Part shown: one piece after another, positions 6,777 to 12,975 of the stretch
Layout: each line of letters opens with the position of its first letter
Position numbering within the stretch: the first letter of the stretch is position 1
From: Leptospiraceae bacterium
Lineage (GTDB): Bacteria > Spirochaetota > Leptospiria > Turneriellales > Turneriellaceae
NCBI GenBank assembly: GCA_025057195.1
Contig: JANWWX010000007.1
Span: 1 to 14,963, forward strand
Length of the DNA: 14,963 nucleotides
Direction: 5' to 3'
The notes under the pieces: generated by a model
Database searches by the model: none
Told to the model about the DNA's origin: nothing
The model's input: only the letters and a program-made list of their open reading frames with translations
Translations under genes and position numbers: made by a program

Positions 6777-8466
6777 AAAGAATGCCCAGTGCCAAATGCT
6801 TTGCTTTCTCAACACGCTTGCGGGAATCTGGTAGTTTGAGTAGCGTGCGCACGAACTGGCTGGCTTTTTCTCTGGAGAGTGCTCCTAACATGTTGCTGAC
6901 AACCGGCAGGCGTAGCGTCGGCAAAACAAAGTTGCGAAAGCCCAGACCGAAAAGCCAAGAAATTGCCCAAGGCTCCCCCACAAGTTCGCCGCATAACGTG
7001 ACTGGCCTTTTGCGTGCCATTTGCTTTAGCGTGCCAGCAATGGCAACAAAGGCGTCGCTCAGTAGTGCTTGCTCGAGTGCCGAGCTATCCTCGCGCCCGA
7101 CAGCAGCCAAAGCGCTCAATAGATCCGAAGTCCCGATATAAACAAAGTCTAATTCATCAACCCAGTGGCTGGCATTGAACACTGCACCAGGATGTTCCAG
7201 CATGCCGCCCAGAACAATCGGTGGCGTTTTGCGATCACAATGCGCACGCAGCAAATTCCGGACAGCGTTGAGCTCATACCATTCGGAAAGGTATGGAATG
7301 AGGACAAAAAGTTTTTTTTGCGTTTCCTCGGCTGCACGCACCAGCGCGGTCACTTGCAACTCCAAGACTTTTTTTTCGACCAAAAGAAAACGGATTCCGC
7401 GCAGTCCAGGATTGCGCGCTATCAGTGGGTGTGAAAGGAAATTTTTGTCTCTTGAAAAATCAAAAAGACGGAAAGTCACTTGGTAGGGAGAAGATAGGAT
7501 CGCAGCATATTGTTTCTGCAAGCTGCGCAAAGGGGGCAACTCGCCAGCCTCGCTGATCTGGTATTCGGTCCGGTAAAGGCCAATCTGCTGCGCTTGGCTG
7601 GTGTTAGGAGTAAGCTCTGACATGAAATGGAGCGTGCCCGATAATTGGCATTTTTCTCCCGACCGGAGTTTCACTGTTTTTGACCAAATTCTCTGCTCAT
7701 CCCCCGGATTGCTTTCGATGAAACGGATATTGCGGCGCGGGTTGAGCACAACATAGCCAATATCGGCGTCGAGCAGCACGGGCACAGGTTTGCGTGGCCT
7801 CAAAAGCCGGTTGTCACTGGTGGCCACGCATGGAATCTGCATCGCCCGCAACATGACAATCTCATGCGCAGTGTCGCTGCTTTCACCGATAATGATCCCG
7901 CGCACCCCGGCACGCTTGAGCGCCAGCACTTCGCTCACGGTCAGGCGGCTGGCAGCGACGATACTCACCCCCGGTGGCAGCTGAAACTCTTGTTTGAGGC
8001 CGAGGAAATGGAGGATGCGGCGTTTCATGTCATTCATGTCTTTGAGAAAATGCCGGTTTCCACCATCAAACTGCTTGCTCGGATTTTCAAAAGTAAACTG
8101 GCGGGAGACCATATTGATGACAGCCCCTAACGCTGCCGCAGCGGTGGCACCACTTTCAAAAATCCGATTTTTTATCTCCTCGATAAAAAACGGGTCTTCC
8201 AATGTTAGGATGTGCGACTCAAGAACGTTGATGGCCTCATCGATTGCCGCCACCTCCTGCGGGTTTTTGCGCCGGGTTTCGAGCATCATTTTTTTTTCCC
8301 CGGCAAGCTGCAGTTGTGCTGCCCGCAACGCACTCCTGAATTGGCGGTATTCATTTTTGGGATCGACCGGTCCCTGCGGCTCAGCCAAAAATCGCTCGCG
8401 GCGGAATTCTACCATCAAACCCCGGATCCGGCCGGGACAGATGCTTCTGGCACGGATATGGCGCAT
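6763..8466 (-). CDS. ptsI: Diverged PTS enzyme I (phosphoenolpyruvate-protein phosphotransferase)
   Basis: Enzyme I takes phosphate from phosphoenolpyruvate onto a histidine and passes it to HPr. From the ATG at 8466 the product has 567 residues, the size of classic enzyme I without an N-terminal GAF domain. Expected residues can be placed: phospho-His201 in SDTAHEIVMLRAMQIP, PEP-binding Arg299 in GLYRTEY and Arg333 in FRLFDFSRDK, metal ligands Glu424 (GMLEHPGAVFNA) and Asp448 (GTSDL), and Cys492 in LCGELVGEP. Surroundings are diverged: TSH is TAH and GTNDL is GTSDL. The frame is open to an ATG at 8526; 8466 is preferred because the family N-terminus begins about ten residues before the SICPG motif and the upstream part is AT-richer. 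No HPr or EII gene is visible, so a regulatory PTS is likely. Confidence 0.8.
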   Translation of the reverse strand: MRHIRARSICPGRIRGLMVEFRRERFLAEPQGPVDPKNEYRQFRSALRAAQLQLAGEKKMMLETRRKNPQEVAAIDEAINVLESHILTLEDPFFIEEIKNRIFESGATAAAALGAVINMVSRQFTFENPSKQFDGGNRHFLKDMNDMKRRILHFLGLKQEFQLPPGVSIVAASRLTVSEVLALKRAGVRGIIIGESSDTAHEIVMLRAMQIPCVATSDNRLLRPRKPVPVLLDADIGYVVLNPRRNIRFIESNPGDEQRIWSKTVKLRSGEKCQLSGTLHFMSELTPNTSQAQQIGLYRTEYQISEAGELPPLRSLQKQYAAILSSPYQVTFRLFDFSRDKNFLSHPLIARNPGLRGIRFLLVEKKVLELQVTALVRAAEETQKKLFVLIPYLSEWYELNAVRNLLRAHCDRKTPPIVLGGMLEHPGAVFNASHWVDELDFVYIGTSDLLSALAAVGREDSSALEQALLSDAFVAIAGTLKQMARKRPVTLCGELVGEPWAISWLFGLGFRNFVLPTLRLPVVSNMLGALSREKASQFVRTLLKLPDSRKRVEKAKHLALGILYGMA

Positions 8467-8481
8467 GCCTACCAAAACCAT

Positions 8482-8502
8482 ACGGCATGTTCTGGATGCC
8501 GT
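8482..8502. promoter_or_regulatory. Inverted repeat between the divergent genes, possible operator
   Basis: ACGGCAT (8482-8488) and ATGCCGT (8496-8502) are perfect inverted repeats separated by 7 nt. On the - strand they fall in the spacer of a weak promoter-like pair, TTCACG (8505-8500) and TATGGT (8482-8477), 17 nt apart, in front of the enzyme I ATG at 8466. The symmetry and placement suggest an operator, but a chance repeat cannot be excluded, and the repeat would be coding if translation began at 8526. Confidence 0.3.
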
Positions 8503-8511
8503 GAAAATACC

Positions 8512-8540
8512 TAAATCAACGAGCATGTTCCCGCCGATAC
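8512..8540 (+). promoter_or_regulatory. Sigma-28-like promoter element upstream of the fliM transcript
   Basis: GCCGATAC at 8533-8540 matches the flagellar sigma-28 -10 consensus GCCGATAA at 7 of 8 positions. TAAA at 8512-8515 matches its -35 core, but the gap is 17 nt rather than the usual 15. The site lies 12 nt before the ATG of the exported-protein gene that precedes fliM, so the leader would be very short. Suggestive because of the flagellar gene downstream, but imperfect. Confidence 0.3.
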
Positions 8541-8552
8541 CTGATACAGGAG

Positions 8553-9563
8553 ATGTTGCGGCGGTTCGTGTCTTTGTGTCTTACCGGTGGTGTGTTGCTG
8601 GTCAAATATCCTGTCCTGGCACAGGCACGGTATTATGCTAAAACAGACCACCATGGAAATAGCACGGAAAATTTCAGCTCTTCGGGTTTACGCCTATACC
8701 TTGCTGCAGACCGGCTGCGCTTTTCCCGCGGTGACGAAGTGCGGGTCCGCCTATGTTTAGTCAATAGTGGGGCCTATCCAATCAGCATTTACCTACACGA
8801 AAATCCGCTCAAAAATTTTGTTGTTGTGGTCCGCGATGCTGAGGGCAAATCCTTTCCTATCAAAGAAGAGATGCACTACCGATTCCCACCAGACTACCGT
8901 GACCCACACCATACCCGCTTCACCGGCGAGGTCTATCCCATGCGGCGTGTCATTTTGCATGGCCAGGAGCGGTACGAAAAGGAAATCCGACTGGATGACT
9001 ATGCCGAATGGCCAGGCACTGCCAGCAAGAGCCAACTTTTGGTCTCAGCGTATTTTTATCCCAACCCGCTGGGTGCGGAGCGCTATTTCATTAGTTCAGA
9101 AAACCAACTGCAGCTACTTGTCGATGGCACACACGGGACACAATCGAATGGGGTGGCCGAAACCCTCCCCGAGCCAGGGATCACTGCCCGCGAGGTAGTC
9201 TATCTTGCCCTTTCGGCAGAGTATAGCCGAGACTGGGGGCGTTATTTCAAATACCTTTCGCTCAAAGACCTGATCCGGGATTATCCAGAGTTCTTGCGCG
9301 TCTATGCCGGCGTCAGTCCTGAGGAGCAGGCAAGGGTACTGGCGGAGTTTCGCAATTTCCTGAGTGGCCGCGGGGCGCACCGCCTTATCCGCTTCCGTAT
9401 CCTTGGTAGCGAATCTACAGAACAGGGAAATACCGCTTGGGTGAAGGTGCGCTCCCGGCGCAACGTCGAGGGCTTTGAACGCGACTTTCTCACCACATAT
9501 TATTTGACGAAAAGGGACCAGTTATGGCAAATTACGGGTATCGAGTCGCGTTTGGCGGATTAG
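8553..9563 (+). CDS. Exported protein of unknown function encoded just before fliM
   Basis: I do not recognise a named family. The 336 residues begin with a typical signal peptide (MLRR, hydrophobic 8-23, likely cleavage after VLAQA at 25), so the product should reach the periplasm or beyond; no lipobox Cys is seen. Residues about 45-190 look like an Ig-like beta domain resembling BsuPI-type domains (GLRLYLAADRLRFSRGDEV, then VRLCLVNSGAYPISIYL). Residues about 212-333 have a helix-then-sheet pattern, ending in WVKVRSRR...LWQITGIESRL, like NTF2/DUF4878-type folds. Both fold guesses are by eye. AGGAG abuts the ATG with no spacing, so a TTG at 8556 or GTG at 8568 could be the real start. fliM follows after 13 nt, so the two are probably cotranscribed. 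Confidence 0.75.
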   Translation: MLRRFVSLCLTGGVLLVKYPVLAQARYYAKTDHHGNSTENFSSSGLRLYLAADRLRFSRGDEVRVRLCLVNSGAYPISIYLHENPLKNFVVVVRDAEGKSFPIKEEMHYRFPPDYRDPHHTRFTGEVYPMRRVILHGQERYEKEIRLDDYAEWPGTASKSQLLVSAYFYPNPLGAERYFISSENQLQLLVDGTHGTQSNGVAETLPEPGITAREVVYLALSAEYSRDWGRYFKYLSLKDLIRDYPEFLRVYAGVSPEEQARVLAEFRNFLSGRGAHRLIRFRILGSESTEQGNTAWVKVRSRRNVEGFERDFLTTYYLTKRDQLWQITGIESRLAD

Positions 9564-9576
9564 CGGGGGACAGGGT

Positions 9577-10605
9577 ATGACAGACATTCTTTCACAAGAT
9601 GAGATAGACCAGCTACTAACGGCGATCTCAAGCGGTGAGGCGCCGACCGAAGAATTTGCGGCGCTGCAGACAGAGCAAAAAAAAGTAAAAATCTACGATT
9701 TCAAGCGCCCGGATAAATTTTCCAAAGACCAGATCCGCACCGTGCAGATGATGCACGAAACTTTTGCGCGTCTGACAACAACTGCCCTTTCTGCCAAACT
9801 GCGCACAATGGTGAGTGTGCATGTGCAGACAGTGGAGCAGATGACCTATGAGGAATTCATCCGTTCTATTCCCAATCCGACAACACTGTCTCTGATCAAT
9901 ATGGATCCACTCAAAGGTTCTGCTATTTTTGAAATAGACCCCTCGATTACCTTCACCATTATTGACCGCCTTTTTGGTGGCAGTGGCGAGCACGCCAAGT
10001 TTAACCGGGAGCTAACTGACATTGAAATGTCAGTCATCGAAGGTGTCATTGTCCATATCCTCGGTAATTTGCGCGAAGCATGGTCTACTGTGATCGACTT
10101 GCGCCCGCGCTTGGGCACGATCGAGACCAATCCGCAATTTGCGCAAATTGTTCCGCCGAACGAAATGGTGATGTTGATCACCTTGGAGACCAAGATCGGC
10201 GAATCGGAGGGGATGATGAATCTGTGCATTCCCTATATCACCATCGAGCCAATCATCCAAAAGCTTTCTGCCCAATATTGGTTCTCCTCGATCCGGCGTG
10301 GAGAAAGCGAGGTCAACCGTGCCATGATCCAAGCGCGGTTGGAAGAAGTACAAGTTCAGGTTTCCGTTGAGATTGGGACAGTGAACTTGACTTTCCAGGA
10401 AGTAATGAGCTTACGCGTCGGTGATATCATCAAATTACCCAAGATGACCGTAAAAGACGAATTCATTTTTAAGGTAGAAGAACGCGCCAAATTCAAGTGC
10501 CGACCCGGACGCATCGGCTCCCGCCTCGCGGTGCAGATTGGCGAACCGGTAATCGATGTCCCGGACGAACTGCTCATTGGCAGCCGCGGCGAAGAGGAAG
10601 CCTAA
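9577..10605 (+). CDS. fliM: Flagellar motor switch protein FliM
   Basis: FliM forms the middle of the cytoplasmic C-ring and binds phosphorylated CheY to switch rotation. The 342 residues show the N-terminal CheY-P-binding peptide DILSQDEIDQLLTAI (3-17), a linker, the middle domain with FEIDPSITFTIIDRLFGGSGE (118-138) and ILGNLREAWSTVIDLRPRL (161-179), and a C-terminal SpoA domain (about 255-325) that meets FliN. The wording of residues 37-55 (KVKIYDFKRPDKFSKDQIR) and the core is typical of spirochaetes, closest to Leptospira in my memory. The start is supported by GGGGGA (9565-9570). It follows an exported-protein gene by 13 nt, and its stop overlaps the converging hydratase gene by 3 nt. 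No other flagellar gene is in view. Confidence 0.97.
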   Translation: MTDILSQDEIDQLLTAISSGEAPTEEFAALQTEQKKVKIYDFKRPDKFSKDQIRTVQMMHETFARLTTTALSAKLRTMVSVHVQTVEQMTYEEFIRSIPNPTTLSLINMDPLKGSAIFEIDPSITFTIIDRLFGGSGEHAKFNRELTDIEMSVIEGVIVHILGNLREAWSTVIDLRPRLGTIETNPQFAQIVPPNEMVMLITLETKIGESEGMMNLCIPYITIEPIIQKLSAQYWFSSIRRGESEVNRAMIQARLEEVQVQVSVEIGTVNLTFQEVMSLRVGDIIKLPKMTVKDEFIFKVEERAKFKCRPGRIGSRLAVQIGEPVIDVPDELLIGSRGEEEA

Positions 10606-11348
10606 CGGCTGCGTTCGAGAAAACTTTTCATGCGCATCCGGGCATCGTCTGAGGCCCGCAGCTTGGCCAATTCTTGGACTAACTGGTCGCGGCTGAGCGG
10701 CTCAAAATTTTCATAAGCATGTAGCAATTTTTTGACACTCTTTTGTGCCTGCAGCCCCTGCGAGACAATGATATCGCATAACCGGATGCAGTCAGCTTCG
10801 GCGGTATCTTCTGGAAAAATGTCAGAAATCAGTCCAGCCGCCTTGGCCGTTGGCGCATCAAACACCTCGGCGCTGATAAAATAGCGTTTGGCAAACGAAA
10901 GCTGGACTTTGCGTAGCACATAAGGGGAAATGATGGCGGGGATGATCCCTAACCTTACTTCGGAAAAACAAAAGCGCGCATTTTGCGTCGCCAGCGCGAT
11001 ATCGCAGGCAGCCAGAATCCCGAGCCCACCACCAAAGACATTGCCGTGCGCGAGGGCTACTGTCGGCTGTGGCAGGTTGTAGATTGCCTCAAACATATTG
11101 GCTAACCGCCGGGCATCTTCTCGGTTTTCTTCTTCTGAAAACTGTGCCTGCTGGCTCATATAGGTGATGTCTGCACCGGCGCAGAACGACTTGCCGCGGC
11201 CACGGAACCGCACTAACCTAGCCTCAGCAGGTGTGGCATGCACTGCCTGCGTGATCTGCGCAATCATCTCTGCATCGAAAGCATTGTGCTTTTCTGGCCG
11301 GTTAAGGATGATCTCAAAAATTTGCTCGCGGTAAGTTGTCTCAACCAT
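10602..11348 (-). CDS. liuC: Methylglutaconyl-CoA hydratase, LiuC-type crotonase
   Basis: Predicted to hydrate 3-methylglutaconyl-CoA to HMG-CoA in leucine breakdown. The 248-residue crotonase fold has the first oxyanion loop FCAGADI (55-61), the GNVFGGGLGILAACDIALA segment (102-120) and SEVRLGIIPAIISPYV (129-144). Where enoyl-CoA hydratases have catalytic Glu in GGGCEL, this protein has Gly110; the second Glu is present as Glu130. To my knowledge that combination, with PAxISPYV, marks the LiuC subgroup. The gene starts 6 nt after the carboxylase gene that makes its substrate, with a GAGGGA Shine-Dalgarno. A general enoyl-CoA hydratase is the alternative. Its TAG lies inside the 3' end of fliM. 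Confidence 0.85.
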   Translation of the reverse strand: MVETTYREQIFEIILNRPEKHNAFDAEMIAQITQAVHATPAEARLVRFRGRGKSFCAGADITYMSQQAQFSEEENREDARRLANMFEAIYNLPQPTVALAHGNVFGGGLGILAACDIALATQNARFCFSEVRLGIIPAIISPYVLRKVQLSFAKRYFISAEVFDAPTAKAAGLISDIFPEDTAEADCIRLCDIIVSQGLQAQKSVKKLLHAYENFEPLSRDQLVQELAKLRASDDARMRMKSFLERSR

Positions 11349-11354
11349 ATTCCC

Positions 11355-12974
11355 TCACATCCGATAAACTCCTGGCGACCAACGTGGCAATGGGCGGTGC
11401 GCAGCCGCCAGCAATCCTAAAATCAAAACTTTTCGGGTGTCGCAAGGATCGATGATGCCATCGTCCCACAACCGGGCGGTGGAATAGACTGCCTGCGACT
11501 GGCGGTCAAACTGCTCTTTAATCTGCTGCTGCATGGTGGTGATGTCCTGCGATTTTTTATTTGTGTCATCAGACTTCGCCGCCTGCTCCCGCACAATGCC
11601 CAGCACGCCTGCGGCTTGCTCGCCACCCATGACCGCAATGCGCGCATTGGGCCACATGAAGAGAAAATCCGGTGAGTAGCCACGGCCGCACATGGCATAA
11701 TTGCCCGCACCATAGGAGTTACCAATAATAAACGTGAATTTTGGAACCTGTGCATTGGCGACAGCACTCACCATCTTGGCGCCATCTTTGGCAATCCCCC
11801 CCTCTTCGTATTTTTTACCGACCATGAATCCAGTAATATTCTGCAAGAACACCAGCGGAATTTCCCGCTGGCAGCAAAGCTCGATAAAATGCGCACCCTT
11901 GAGCGCAGATTCCGAAAAAAGGATGCCGTTGTTGGCCAAAATCCCGACTCGGAAGCCACCTACTTCGGCGAACGCGCAGACCAGGGTTTTGCCGTAGTCG
12001 GCCTTGAATTCGTAAAACTCACTGCCATCGACAAGGCGTGCGATGATTTCCCTTACCTCAAACGGTCGGCGCATGTCGTCCGGGATGATGCCGGGAATTT
12101 CTTCGGCGGGATAAAGCGGTTCGCAAAAAGAACTGCGGCGGGTGCGGAGTAAAGCATTGGGCTCTGGTGTGCGCAGCGTGGCCACGATTTCGCGCGCGAT
12201 GCGCAGTGCATCCAGATCGTCCCGTGCCAGGTGGTCTGCCACCCCCGAGCGGGAAGTGTGTAGAAGTGCCCCACCCAACTCTTCGGCACTGACATCGACT
12301 CCGGTAGCCATTTTGACTAAAGGCGGGCCGCCGAGGAAAATGGTGCCATGCTTTTCCACAATAATTGTTTCATCGCACATGGCCGGGACATACGCACCAC
12401 CTGCAGTACACGAGCCCATGACCACGGCGATCTGCGCAATGCCAGCGGCCGACATCTGCGCCTGGTTATAAAAAATCCGGCCGAAATGGTCGCGGTCTGG
12501 GAAAACCCCATCCTGCATTGGCAGGAATGCCCCGCCACTATCAACCAGATAAATGCACGGCAGGTGATTGAGCCGCGCAAATTCCTGCAGCCTTAGGTGT
12601 TTTTTGACCGTGATGGGATAGTATGTTCCCCCCTTGACCGTGGCATCGTTGGCAAGCACGGCCACCATGCGGCCATGGACCATGCCAACACCACCCACAG
12701 CACCACCACCGGCGACATTTTCATCGCCGTAAAGACCATAACCGGCGAAGGGGGCAAATTCTAAAAACGGTGAGCCGGCATCGAGAAGGGCGCGGATGCG
12801 GTCGCGGGCAAAGAGTTTGCCACGTGCGGTGTGTTTTTCGAATTGCGCCCTGCGTTTTTCGGGTGCTATGGCTGACTGCAGTGACTGTAATGCCGCGCGG
12901 TGTTTTTCGTAAGCTTTTAGGTTTTCCTGGAATTCTGGACTTTCCTTTCTGATCTGCGAGCGGTAAACAGGCAT
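11355..12974 (-). CDS. liuB: Methylcrotonyl-CoA carboxylase beta (carboxyltransferase) subunit
   Basis: The carboxyltransferase subunit moves CO2 from biotin to 3-methylcrotonyl-CoA, giving 3-methylglutaconyl-CoA. All 539 residues align with the family: [19 protein letters not shown] (109-127), [14 protein letters not shown] (189-202), [13 protein letters not shown] (213-225), [20 protein letters not shown] (376-395), [19 protein letters not shown] (417-435) and [20 protein letters not shown] (439-458). These separate it from propionyl- and acetyl-CoA carboxylase subunits, though geranyl-CoA carboxylase is close. The biotin-carrying alpha subunit it needs is not in the window. Translation starts 1 nt after the kup stop (TAAAATG) without a clear Shine-Dalgarno, pointing to coupling with kup; liuC follows after 6 nt. 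Confidence 0.93.
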   Translation of the reverse strand: MPVYRSQIRKESPEFQENLKAYEKHRAALQSLQSAIAPEKRRAQFEKHTARGKLFARDRIRALLDAGSPFLEFAPFAGYGLYGDENVAGGGAVGGVGMVHGRMVAVLANDATVKGGTYYPITVKKHLRLQEFARLNHLPCIYLVDSGGAFLPMQDGVFPDRDHFGRIFYNQAQMSAAGIAQIAVVMGSCTAGGAYVPAMCDETIIVEKHGTIFLGGPPLVKMATGVDVSAEELGGALLHTSRSGVADHLARDDLDALRIAREIVATLRTPEPNALLRTRRSSFCEPLYPAEEIPGIIPDDMRRPFEVREIIARLVDGSEFYEFKADYGKTLVCAFAEVGGFRVGILANNGILFSESALKGAHFIELCCQREIPLVFLQNITGFMVGKKYEEGGIAKDGAKMVSAVANAQVPKFTFIIGNSYGAGNYAMCGRGYSPDFLFMWPNARIAVMGGEQAAGVLGIVREQAAKSDDTNKKSQDITTMQQQIKEQFDRQSQAVYSTARLWDDGIIDPCDTRKVLILGLLAAAHRPLPRWSPGVYRM

Positions 12975-12975
12975 T

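Noticed and set aside
6777..6815. GTG start giving 13 more residues (a possible signal peptide) to the cobalamin-binding-type protein
   Set aside because: The stretch is short, has a poor hydrophobic core, and lies in the coding end of the enzyme I gene; the ATG at 6776 fits the family N-terminus.
8467..8526. Twenty extra N-terminal residues of enzyme I from the ATG at 8526
   Set aside because: Family members start near the ATG at 8466, and the extra codons are AT-rich and cover promoter-like and inverted-repeat sequence. Not excluded.
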